Positions 1-5,011 of a stretch of 5,011 nucleotides of DNA are shown here, piece by piece. Source of the DNA: Verrucomicrobiota bacterium (lineage in GTDB: Bacteria; Verrucomicrobiota; Verrucomicrobiia; Limisphaerales; UBA1412); the NCBI GenBank assembly GCA_017557085.1, contig JAFZAR010000266.1, positions 1-5,011 on the forward strand, in the 5' to 3' direction. The notes below the pieces were generated by a model, which worked only from the letters and a program-made list of their open reading frames with translations, made no database searches and was not told the origin of the DNA. The translations under genes and the position numbers were made by a program. Numbering within the stretch: the stretch's first letter is position 1; every line of letters begins with the position of its first letter.

Positions 1-13
1 AACACCCCCCGAC

Positions 14-38
14 GGTTCACCCCGCCGGGGATTTTTTT
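14..38 (+). terminator. Small GC hairpin plus T-tract, possible weak terminator
   Basis: CCCC (20-23) and GGGG (27-30) can pair around a 3-nt loop, followed by A and seven Ts (32-38). Read on the plus strand this resembles a short intrinsic terminator for a gene ending left of the window, but the 4-bp stem is weak. It could instead be a degenerate copy of the palindromic repeat at 884-903, since both begin GTTCA and continue with a C-run/G-run palindrome and Ts. It does not have the T-tract orientation needed to terminate the minus-strand nucleotidyltransferase gene that stops at 60. Confidence 0.3.
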
Positions 39-59
39 GGGGAGAAGTCCTTTGCCTCG

Positions 60-368
60 TCAGTTCAGTATAGCGTGAAAGGCTTCGATGTTCTTTTGGA
101 AGGATTCGGGAAGCTCTTCCCACACGAAAAGATCTACACGGAAAGGCAGGTCGCTCTCTTCCAGGGATTCTCTCAGGTCGGAAACCTGGCGGGACTGCTC
201 CGTTTCCGCGAAAACGACCAGATCCAGGTCTGAACTCGGAGAGTTTTTCGCGCCGACACGGGAACCGTAAGCCCAGGCACCCACACCGGGCAGATGCCGC
301 CGCAGCAGTTTCAGCAGCAGTGCTTTTTCCTTTTCGGAAATCTGAAGAGCCGGAGGTGTCATGTCCAT
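60..368 (-). CDS. MNT-domain minimal nucleotidyltransferase (MntA-like, antitoxin partner of HEPN protein)
   Basis: This 102-residue protein is a single minimal nucleotidyltransferase domain of the DNA polymerase beta superfamily. It shows the complete active-site signature GSX10DXD: G35-S36, then D47 and D49, with a probable third metal-binding carboxylate at D79 in RVDLFVW. In studied MntA/HepT pairs this enzyme transfers AMP to a tyrosine of the HEPN partner and so silences it; applying that here is inference. The gene is downstream of the HEPN gene on the same strand and overlaps it by 10 bp. An internal ATG at codon 3 (362) would give the tight ATGA stop/start overlap of 4 bp, so the true start may be 362. 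No clear Shine-Dalgarno lies before either start, consistent with translational coupling. It resembles the HI0073 family in size. The fold call is firm; the biological role is likely but unproven. Confidence 0.88.
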   Translation of the reverse strand: MDMTPPALQISEKEKALLLKLLRRHLPGVGAWAYGSRVGAKNSPSSDLDLVVFAETEQSRQVSDLRESLEESDLPFRVDLFVWEELPESFQKNIEAFHAILN

Positions 369-796
369 GACTGAGAGGTCATTTTTTGGTAAAGGGCAAT
401 CGCGTCAGGGATAAAGTCCTGTATCAGTGTCAGAGCTGCTTTGGCTTTCAGTCCGCTGTAATCATGAGTCGTATCCACACGGGCATTGGCGTAGTCTATC
501 CACCGTTCGATGGCACGAGGATCGGATGAAGCGGCTGAATCCAAAATATGATTTTCAGCGGCGATCCGGAAGATCGGTTTGGGACTGTTGGGCAGGTCGG
601 GAAGCCCTAAGTTTTCGGAAAGATAGCGTTTGAGGATCTTCCAAAGACAATCATAACAGACTTCAAAACGCTGGATGACCGATTCCTCCACAGCCTCGCG
701 CATCAGACCGGCAAGCGCGGGATCCAGTGTGCGGTAGTTCGCGAACTGGAGCTCTAAATTTTTAAGAGCTTTCTTGTATTTGTCATAGTCGATCAT
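359..796 (-). CDS. HEPN-domain protein, nucleotidyltransferase substrate-binding family (HI0074/HepT-like)
   Basis: This 145-residue, mostly helical protein resembles the HI0074-type nucleotidyltransferase substrate-binding family of the HEPN superfamily. The stretch around residues 39-59 (VIQRFE, then LWKILKRYL) is the typical helix of that family, and the C-terminal part carries R106-x4-H111-x-Y113, the RX4HXY signature of HepT-type toxins. R106 and H111 would be the RNase residues, and Y113 the tyrosine that MntA modifies in characterised systems. The residue after R106 is valine, where active HEPN RNases usually have a polar residue such as Asn, so catalytic activity is uncertain. The gene is first in a two-gene unit with the MNT gene, overlapping at the ATGA junction. 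A palindrome cluster begins 15 bp upstream of the start. No good Shine-Dalgarno precedes the ATG. The pair may act as a toxin-antitoxin module, but HI0073/HI0074-type pairs are not all proven toxins. Confidence 0.87.
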   Translation of the reverse strand: MIDYDKYKKALKNLELQFANYRTLDPALAGLMREAVEESVIQRFEVCYDCLWKILKRYLSENLGLPDLPNSPKPIFRIAAENHILDSAASSDPRAIERWIDYANARVDTTHDYSGLKAKAALTLIQDFIPDAIALYQKMTSQSWT

Positions 797-810
797 ATTT
801 TAATGTTCTG

Positions 811-984
811 TCACCGGTTCCCGGTGAGGCGTATATTGTTATCTTACCGGGGGTTACGCTTCGCTCACCCCCGGCTATCATCGTTCAACCCGGTCCGGGT
901 TTTCAGAATGAATCCCTGCGGGATTTCAGCCGTAGAGACGGCCGATTCGGTCGTCTCGGAGACGCGCGGGTCGCGCGTCTCTAC
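811..984. repeat. Cluster of five adjacent palindromes in an intergenic gap (REP/MITE-like)
   Basis: Nearly all of the gap between the HEPN gene start and the sppA stop consists of inverted repeats. In order these are TCACCGG/CCGGTGA (811-827, 3-nt loop), CCGGGGGT/ACCCCCGG (847-874), AACCCGG/CCGGGTT (887-901), AATCCC/GGGATT (911-925), and a composite GTAGAGAC palindrome (932-984). Such chains of GC-rich hairpins are typical of dispersed intergenic repeats in many environmental bacteria. I recall similar GTAGAGAC-ended palindromes from cyanobacterial and Bacteroidetes genomes, but no search was done. None has a T-tract on the minus strand that would make it a standard terminator for sppA, although the folded RNA could stabilise or attenuate transcripts. 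Copy number elsewhere in the genome cannot be seen from this window. Confidence 0.7.
932..984. repeat. Nested GTAGAGACG palindrome with two inner hairpins
   Basis: GTAGAGACG at 932-940 is the exact inverse of CGTCTCTAC at 976-984. Between them lie two hairpins sharing the same GAGACG/CGTCTC arms. The left one is 935-957, extended inward by GCC/GGT with one G-T wobble. The right one is GAGACGCGCG (959-968) pairing perfectly with CGCGCGTCTC (972-981) around a GGT loop. The sequence can therefore fold either as one long outer stem or as two adjacent hairpins. This looks like two tandem copies of one palindromic unit with a varying centre. Confidence 0.7.
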
Positions 985-1013
985 ACATTCCCTTTCCCGG
1001 GTTCAAAACTCCC

Positions 1014-2180
1014 CTATTCTCCGGGAGGCAGGAAGTACAGTTTGCCCGGTTCCATGACACTGCTGCCGTTTATGTTCAGGCCGTTGAGCTCGACCTTGAC
1101 CACGCCGGGAGTATGGCTCTGGGCAAAGAATTTCAGGATACCGCGCCAGTCCATCGGGGATTCATAGCGGATCACCTGGGGACGCCCCTCCCCTTTGGTC
1201 AGACGCCTGACCGCGGCCATGACTTCCTCTTCGCTGCCCAGTTCATCCACCAGACCGGCATCATAAGCCTCGCTGCCCATCAGGATGCGGCCGTCCGCGA
1301 AACTTTCCCAGTCAGCCGCCAGAGGACGGGCGTTCTCGATCTCTTTGCGGGATTCCTGACCGCGGCCGTTCCTGACCACGTCCTTGAACCGCAGATACAT
1401 TTTGTCAATAAGCCCCTGCATCATCTTCGTTTCTTCAGGCAGGATCTCGTCCGGGGCTTTGCTGCCGCGGAGCATATCCTTGAACTTGCCGCTCTTGTAA
1501 ACGACCGGCTTGACCCCGACCTTGTCCATCAGTCCGCGGTAATTCACCGAACTGCTGATGACACCGATGCTGCCCGTCAGCGACATCTCGTGCGCCACGA
1601 TCCACTGACACGGCGCGCTGATGTAATATCCGCCGGAAGCGCCCATGCTGCCGATCCAGGAAATGACCGGTTTCTTGTACTTCTCCTGAAACTCGCGGAT
1701 GGCATCCGCCATCAGGTCACACAGGAAAGCGTCTCCGCCCGGCGAATCCACCTTCAGGACGACCGCTATCACGTTCCTGTCCTGACCGGCTTTCTTGAGC
1801 TGGCCCTTGAAGGAACTGAGCTGGATCCCCTCGGCATAGGGTGAACCGGCATCCATGATCACTCCCTCGACGGGGATCATCAGGACCTTGTCACCGGTGG
1901 ATCGGCCTTCTTTCATAAGGACTTCCGTAAACTGGAGAGTCTCATCCACCTGCCCGGCGCTGGCTCGTTTTGTCTGGAAGTTTGGATCCTTCAGCAGATC
2001 GGTCATCCTGGTCATCATGCCGTAGCAAACCAGTGCCCCGACAAGGATGCTCACAATAAAACAGAGACCGCAGACGATCCAGAACCATTTCCAGCCGCTG
2101 CCGCCGCATTTTTCAATATGGACAACAGCAGGTGCCGGTGTCGCCGTTTCATACACAGGAGGTTGTTGTTCTTCACTCAT
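1014..2180 (-). CDS. sppA: Signal peptide peptidase SppA, short (36K) type
   Basis: This 388-residue membrane serine protease of family S49 would cut up leftover signal peptides in the membrane. Residues 1-30 are a proline-rich cytoplasmic tail, and residues 31-56 are one hydrophobic membrane segment; the catalytic domain should then face outward. The S49 core is clear: VDSPGGD at 144-150, the nucleophile S182 in GASGGYY, TGSIGVI at 202-208, and the general-base K234 in SGKFKD. S182 and K234 are 52 residues apart, the same spacing as the Ser/Lys dyad of Bacillus SppA. It has one S49 domain, unlike the double-length E. coli protein. Residues 339-388 after the core are not recognised. The gene follows pyrD after a 39-nt AT-rich spacer with only a weak purine run (AGAAAG) before the ATG, and probably shares the upstream promoter. 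The stop is TAG. Confidence 0.95.
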   Translation of the reverse strand: MSEEQQPPVYETATPAPAVVHIEKCGGSGWKWFWIVCGLCFIVSILVGALVCYGMMTRMTDLLKDPNFQTKRASAGQVDETLQFTEVLMKEGRSTGDKVLMIPVEGVIMDAGSPYAEGIQLSSFKGQLKKAGQDRNVIAVVLKVDSPGGDAFLCDLMADAIREFQEKYKKPVISWIGSMGASGGYYISAPCQWIVAHEMSLTGSIGVISSSVNYRGLMDKVGVKPVVYKSGKFKDMLRGSKAPDEILPEETKMMQGLIDKMYLRFKDVVRNGRGQESRKEIENARPLAADWESFADGRILMGSEAYDAGLVDELGSEEEVMAAVRRLTKGEGRPQVIRYESPMDWRGILKFFAQSHTPGVVKVELNGLNINGSSVMEPGKLYFLPPGE

Positions 2181-2219
2181 AATAATTCTTTCTATTTCAG
2201 TTGTTTAATTGTTGATAAA

Positions 2220-3338
2220 TCATTTCTTCAGATCGACAGCGCTGCCGACCGCGTCCTGAATCCGCTGGAAACCGGATGCTTTCATCAGACGCTCCAGTCC
2301 CTGATTGATCTGGCGCGCGGCCAGAGGCCCTTCATAGACAAAACCGGTAAATATCTGCAAGAGAGACGCTCCGCGGGTGATCTTCTCCCACGCGTCTTCC
2401 GCCGTAAAGATGCCGCCCACACCGATGATAGGCAGTCGTCCCTCGGTCCTGCGGTACAGGAACTCGATGACTTCCGTGCTGCGCTGCTTCAGCGGCTTGC
2501 CGCTCAGACCGCCCTGCTCGGCGTAAATCTTTTTGACCTTCGGATTGGAAACCTCCGGACGGGTGACAGTCGTATTGGTGGCGATCATGCCGGCAACCTC
2601 CAGTTTGGGAACCAAAGAGAGGATATCATCCAGCGCCTCATCCGAAAGCTCCGGAGAGATCTTGACCAGAATCGGTCTGACCGCTTTATTGCCCTTGTGG
2701 TTGGCCTCCTGTAAATGGTGCAGGATCGCCTTCAGCGAGTCCTTGTCCTGTAATTTCCTTAAATTGGCCTGGTTCGGACAGCTGACGTTCACCACAAAGA
2801 AATCCCCCAGCTCGCGCAGAGCCGTGAACGAACGGGCATAATCCTGGGGCGCGTCCTCCAGCGGTGTGATCTTGGACTTGCCCAGATTGATCCCAACCGG
2901 ATGCCGGGGCCAATCCCCGCGATCTTTGCAGCGGGTCAAAGTTTCCACTAACGCCTTGGCTCCCGCGTTGTTAAAGCCCATCCGGTTCACGATGGCCTGC
3001 TCCGGGATCGCCCGGAAAACACGCGGTGCCGGGTTGCCCTGCTGGGGATACAGGGTCACAGCTCCTATCTCACTGAAGCCGAAGCCCATCGAATCCCACG
3101 CGCGCAATGCCACACCGTTCTTATCCATTCCGGCGGCCAATCCCAGCGGATTGGGGAAATCCAATCCAAACAGAGAGACCGGCAGTTTGGGCGAACCGCA
3201 AATGCTCCGTATCGCTCCGCATACCAGCGAAGACCGGCTGACCCATTCCAGACCCTTTACCGTCACACAATGCACCAGCTCCGGATCCTGAGTAAACAAG
3301 ACCGGCCGTGCCAAATACTTATAAAGCCAAGACAACAT
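2220..3338 (-). CDS. pyrD: Dihydroorotate dehydrogenase (quinone), class 2
   Basis: PyrD oxidises dihydroorotate to orotate in pyrimidine synthesis and passes electrons to membrane quinone. The 372-residue protein has the class 2 N-terminal extension (residues 1-37, with LFTQDPELVH at 15-24) that binds membrane and quinone. It also has the FMN/substrate barrel: AAGMDKNG with K73, GNPAPRVFR at 101-109, NRMGFNNAG at 118-126, GINLGKSK at 149-156, TNTT at 254-257, GGLSGKPL at 276-283, and IIGVGGI at 304-310. The catalytic-base motif reads NVSCPN, with C187 where class 2 enzymes normally have serine (NxSSPN); cysteine at that site is the class 1 pattern. Everything else, including length and N-terminus, is class 2. 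The start is 2 nt after the cysE stop, which implies translational coupling; no independent Shine-Dalgarno is evident. The C-terminal residues 345-372 are somewhat longer than in E. coli PyrD. Confidence 0.95.
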   Translation of the reverse strand: MLSWLYKYLARPVLFTQDPELVHCVTVKGLEWVSRSSLVCGAIRSICGSPKLPVSLFGLDFPNPLGLAAGMDKNGVALRAWDSMGFGFSEIGAVTLYPQQGNPAPRVFRAIPEQAIVNRMGFNNAGAKALVETLTRCKDRGDWPRHPVGINLGKSKITPLEDAPQDYARSFTALRELGDFFVVNVSCPNQANLRKLQDKDSLKAILHHLQEANHKGNKAVRPILVKISPELSDEALDDILSLVPKLEVAGMIATNTTVTRPEVSNPKVKKIYAEQGGLSGKPLKQRSTEVIEFLYRRTEGRLPIIGVGGIFTAEDAWEKITRGASLLQIFTGFVYEGPLAARQINQGLERLMKASGFQRIQDAVGSAVDLKK

Positions 3339-3340
3339 GA

Positions 3341-4273
3341 TTACTGATCAAAAGATTTTCCTTCCCCAACTATCCCTTTGTCCAGAACTTCCACCGATAC
3401 CCCCTTCTGGATGACCAGAGAATAAGAGGGCACACTGTGGGTCAAATACACATTGCCGCCGATCGTGCTGTACTCGCCAATCACCGTATCGCCGCCCAGA
3501 ATCGTAGCGCCCGGATAAATCGTCACATAATCATGGATCGTGGGATGGCGGATCACATCGCGCAGCTTCTGTCCGGCGGCTGTGGACTTCGCGCCCAGCG
3601 TCACACCGTGATACATCTTCACATGATTGCCGATGCGGCACGTCTCGCCCACGATCGTCCCCGTCCCGTGATCAATAAAGAAATGAGTACCGATCTCCGC
3701 GCCCGGATGGATATCAATGCCGGTGCGGGAATGAGCCCACTCCGTCATCAGACGGGGGATCACCTCGATATTCAATTTATACAGCACATGCGCCATCCGC
3801 TGGACAGCAATAGTTTCCATAAACGGATACGCCACAATGACCTCCTCACGGCTCTTGGCGGCCGGATCGCCCTCGAACGCGGCCTCGGCATCCGTTTCCA
3901 GCAAGGTACGAATGGCCGGCAGACAACACAGGAAAGCATTCACAGCCTCGGAAGCGGCATTTTCCAGCTCTTCGCATAAATGCTCCCTTTCCTTGTTCTC
4001 CGCGAAAAAATACAAACTCTTGAACACTTCGGCCTCCAAACGGGCACTGACCGAACTGGCCAAAGTCTGCGTTCTATGCCGAAGATCCCGCACCGTAACA
4101 GGATATCCCTCAAAGAAACCGGGCATCAGCAAACGCAGCAGGTCGGACGTGATTTCACCCACGACCACCTTTGACGGCAGATTCACGCCGTCCACGTTGT
4201 TGATAATCCCCGTCTTAGCGTAGGACTCCAGCAAACCATCTACCAGAGGTTTCAACGCACCACTCATGCTCAA
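3341..4273 (-). CDS. cysE: Serine O-acetyltransferase (CysE/EpsC type)
   Basis: This enzyme makes O-acetylserine from serine and acetyl-CoA, the first committed step of cysteine synthesis in the cytoplasm. Residues 1-180 are the helical N-terminal part, and residues 184-285 form the left-handed beta-helix of hexapeptide repeats. Expected active-site residues are visible: D187 in GIDIHP, D201-H202 in DHGTG, and H243 in RHP, matching E. coli D143, D157-H158 and H193 by spacing, with about six extra residues between the two histidines. HGVTLG at 222-227 belongs to the acetyl-CoA side. At 310 residues it is longer than E. coli CysE (273) and similar to EpsC-type enzymes. The tail ends in ...SFDQ, without the terminal isoleucine used to dock into CysK. 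The start is chosen as TTG at 4273 because AAAGGAGG sits 7 nt before it; the in-frame ATG at 4267 would have 13 nt spacing and remains possible. It is the first gene of the probable cysE-pyrD-sppA unit. Confidence 0.94.
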   Translation of the reverse strand: MSMSGALKPLVDGLLESYAKTGIINNVDGVNLPSKVVVGEITSDLLRLLMPGFFEGYPVTVRDLRHRTQTLASSVSARLEAEVFKSLYFFAENKEREHLCEELENAASEAVNAFLCCLPAIRTLLETDAEAAFEGDPAAKSREEVIVAYPFMETIAVQRMAHVLYKLNIEVIPRLMTEWAHSRTGIDIHPGAEIGTHFFIDHGTGTIVGETCRIGNHVKMYHGVTLGAKSTAAGQKLRDVIRHPTIHDYVTIYPGATILGGDTVIGEYSTIGGNVYLTHSVPSYSLVIQKGVSVEVLDKGIVGEGKSFDQ

Positions 4274-4280
4274 GCATTAT

Positions 4281-4288
4281 CCTCCTTT
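4281..4288 (-). promoter_or_regulatory. Strong Shine-Dalgarno of cysE, deciding a TTG start
   Basis: AAAGGAGG on the minus strand is 7 nt from the TTG at 4273, 13 nt from the in-frame ATG at 4267, and 3 nt from an out-of-frame ATG at 4277. The spacing favours TTG. The start lies inside a perfect 12-nt palindrome, ATGCTTGAGCAT (4266-4277), whose TTGA loop contains the TTG. The out-of-frame ATG would open a 20-codon frame (4215-4277) overlapping the cysE start. Confidence 0.6.
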
Positions 4289-4294
4289 AGGCCC

Positions 4295-4327
4295 TCACTT
4301 GCAAGAAAGTAACAAAAAATGCGACAA
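4295..4327 (-). promoter_or_regulatory. Possible cysE leader peptide (MSHFLLLSCK)
   Basis: On the minus strand, GAAGGAGG (4333-4340) is followed after 5 nt by a TTG that opens a 10-codon frame, MSHFLLLSCK, ending in TGA at 4295. Its ninth codon is TGC (Cys). It lies 6 nt upstream of the cysE Shine-Dalgarno. A short peptide with a late cysteine codon in front of a cysteine biosynthesis gene is what a translational leader or attenuator would look like. The TTG start, the single Cys codon and the absence of an obvious terminator/antiterminator pair keep confidence low. The Shine-Dalgarno-like run itself is unambiguous. Confidence 0.25.
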
Positions 4328-4341
4328 TCTGTCCTCCTTCG

Positions 4342-4369
4342 TTGACAAAAAAACGGCAAATGCTATAAT
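4342..4369 (+). promoter_or_regulatory. Consensus sigma70-type promoter of tRNA-Gly
   Basis: TTGACA (4342-4347) and TATAAT (4364-4369) are both exact consensus hexamers separated by 16 nt, with an extended -10 TG at 4361-4362. Transcription should start near 4376. The stretch just after the -10 element (GACCCGCG) is GC-rich, like the discriminators of stable RNA promoters under growth-rate or stringent control; that regulation is inference. The tRNA begins about 35 nt downstream. Confidence 0.88.
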
Positions 4370-4375
4370 ATGACC

Positions 4376-4397
4376 CGCGTTTCTTCCGGGGAACGCG
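4376..4397 (+). other. Hairpin in the tRNA 5' leader
   Basis: CGCGTT (4376-4381) pairs perfectly with AACGCG (4392-4397), with a possible further T-G and C-G pair inside. It lies at the predicted 5' end of the tRNA precursor, 13 nt before the mature tRNA, and would be removed by RNase P. It may simply protect the precursor 5' end. Confidence 0.5.
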
Positions 4398-4410
4398 CCT
4401 CATTCCGAGA

Positions 4411-4484
4411 GCGGGTGTAGCTTAGTGGTAAAGCTCCAGCCTTCCAAGCTGGCCATGTGGGTCCGATTCCCATCACCCGCTCCA
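4411..4484 (+). tRNA. trnG: tRNA-Gly (anticodon UCC), CCA encoded
   Basis: The full cloverleaf can be drawn. The acceptor stem is GCGGGTG (4411-4417) with CACCCGC (4474-4480), the D stem GCTT/AAGC with G18-G19 in the loop, and the anticodon stem CCAGC/GCTGG around CTTCCAA with anticodon TCC at 4443-4445. There is a 4-nt variable loop, a T stem GTGGG/CCCAT with one G-T wobble, a discriminator T at 4481 and a genomic CCA at 4482-4484. It reads GGA and, by wobble, GGG glycine codons. The T-loop is TCCGATT, so position 55 is C instead of the nearly universal U. D-loop GG is intact, unlike the non-translating staphylococcal glycine tRNAs. Seven Ts follow directly (4485-4491) and may help end transcription. 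Confidence 0.96.
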
Positions 4485-4649
4485 TTTTTTTCGAGAACTT
4501 TCCAACTGAAAAACAAGGAGTTATAAGAGTTTCACTATTTCCAGAAAACAGTTCGGATATCAGCCAAACAACACGGATCAGCAGAGAAAGAAAATTTTTA
4601 ACTACTTATAGCAAAAGCAGTTCTATCTTTCTATGAACCTTGCAGTTCC
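4485..4649. other. AT-rich intergenic stretch, no gene seen
   Basis: This gap lies between the tRNA and the convergent end of the beta-helix gene. It starts with seven Ts. A Shine-Dalgarno-like AAGGAG near 4516 has no usable start codon after it. GCAGTTC occurs twice (near 4618 and 4642) as a short direct repeat. I found no convincing hairpin-plus-T terminator for the minus-strand gene and no second tRNA. Confidence 0.5.
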
Positions 4650-5011
4650 TCAATTCGCGGGCGAAAAGAGGACTTTGGCGTTTTTATCCCCTATTTTCTC
4701 GCCGCGGATGGTATCCGCAATCGTGTCGTCATAAGGCAGGCGCGGGTTCGCGTTCTGGCCAAAGAGACCGAAGGAAGCGCCTTTGGTCTGGATATAGGTG
4801 TTGCCCTCCATCTTGGGCATACTGTTGGGGAACGAGGAGCTGATGTGCAGGATCATGTTGAAGGAATCCTGAAAGACATTGTTCCGGACGATGAAGTTTT
4901 TGGCCGGGTTTTCATGGTTCCAACTCTTGATGTGGGCGGCTTCGGTCTTGTCCGGACGCTGACGGCAGAAGCCCTCACCGGCACGGCGCATCAGGTTATT
5001 CTCGATGAGCA
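4650..5011 (-). CDS. Right-handed parallel beta-helix protein, C-terminal end (partial)
   Basis: The frame is open to the right edge, so about 119 C-terminal residues are present and the start is outside the window; the ATG at 4991 is probably internal. The pattern looks like beta-helix coils of the pectate-lyase-like kind, with recurring Asn turns and alternating hydrophobic residues: IENNL, then NFIVRNNVFQDS and MILHIS, then MEGNTYI. Such proteins are often secreted and bind or cleave polysaccharides, but no catalytic residues or signal peptide are visible in this fragment, so substrate and activity cannot be stated. The last 30 or so residues (ADTIRGEKIGDKNAKVLFSPAN) appear to be a tail after the last coil. 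Its stop at 4650 faces the tRNA gene, with no clear terminator. Fold assignment is moderate. Confidence 0.7.
   Translation of the reverse strand, partial: LIENNLMRRAGEGFCRQRPDKTEAAHIKSWNHENPAKNFIVRNNVFQDSFNMILHISSSFPNSMPKMEGNTYIQTKGASFGLFGQNANPRLPYDDTIADTIRGEKIGDKNAKVLFSPAN

Noticed and set aside
811..984. CRISPR array
   Set aside because: The repeated units are palindromes of different sequence without a constant direct repeat or regular spacers, and no cas gene is nearby.
803..1057. Plus-strand frame of 84 codons across the palindrome cluster
   Set aside because: It runs through the non-coding repeats and into the sppA 3' end, with no ribosome binding site and a composition dictated by the hairpins.
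1113..1844. Long open frame of 243 codons on the plus strand
   Set aside because: It is antisense to the conserved core of sppA, is rich in His, Asp and Leu as expected from reverse-complement codon bias, and matches no family I recognise.
2118..2714. Plus-strand frame of 198 codons over the pyrD 3' half and the spacer
   Set aside because: It is a shadow of pyrD, whose motifs are complete on the other strand.
2686..2913. Minus-strand 75-codon frame within pyrD
   Set aside because: It is out of frame with pyrD and fully inside it, with Gly/Ala-rich low-information sequence.
3437..3979. Plus-strand frame of 180 codons
   Set aside because: It is antisense to cysE hexapeptide repeats; the His/Ile/Arg-rich product is a reverse-complement artefact.
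4411..4649. Integration (att) site at the tRNA 3' end
   Set aside because: I found no second copy of the tRNA 3' end in the window and no integrase gene nearby.
4600..4649. Terminator of the beta-helix gene
   Set aside because: Candidate pairings such as GTTC/GAAC give only 4 bp with internal mismatches and no well-placed T-tract.

Overview
The window reads as a piece of a bacterial chromosome with a fairly GC-rich coding style. The long SppA (36K type), class 2 PyrD, EpsC-type serine acetyltransferase, beta-helix protein end and GTAGAGAC-type intergenic palindromes together suggest a member of the PVC/Bacteroidetes side of the tree (Lentisphaerota, Verrucomicrobiota or similar). That placement is an inference from gene style only; there is no rRNA or other phylogenetic marker here.

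Layout from left to right. Positions 1-59 hold a small GC hairpin followed by seven Ts. Positions 60-796 encode, on the minus strand, a two-gene MNT-HEPN module: the HEPN protein is transcribed first and the minimal nucleotidyltransferase second, with overlapping ends. Positions 797-1013 are non-coding and filled with back-to-back palindromes that look like dispersed intergenic repeats. Positions 1014-4273 hold three minus-strand housekeeping genes in the order cysE (serine O-acetyltransferase), pyrD (dihydroorotate dehydrogenase) and sppA (signal peptide peptidase). cysE and pyrD are 2 nt apart, and pyrD and sppA are 39 nt apart, so they probably form one transcription unit. Positions 4274-4410 form a divergent control region. 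It holds a near-perfect sigma70-type promoter for a plus-strand tRNA-Gly(UCC) at 4411-4484, and on the other strand the cysE ribosome binding site and a possible Cys-containing leader peptide. Positions 4485-4649 are AT-rich with no gene seen. From 4650 to the right edge lies the 3' end of a minus-strand beta-helix protein whose start is outside the window.

The three central genes act in unrelated processes (cysteine synthesis, pyrimidine synthesis, membrane protein turnover), so the cluster is probably co-expressed housekeeping rather than a pathway. The accessory part is the MNT-HEPN pair with its palindromic surroundings. No wholly new system is evident. The points most worth a second look are: a cysteine in place of the usual class 2 catalytic serine of PyrD; a C at the normally invariant U55 of the tRNA-Gly T-loop; the palindrome cluster at 811-984; an altered HEPN active-site motif; and the possible leader peptide in front of cysE.
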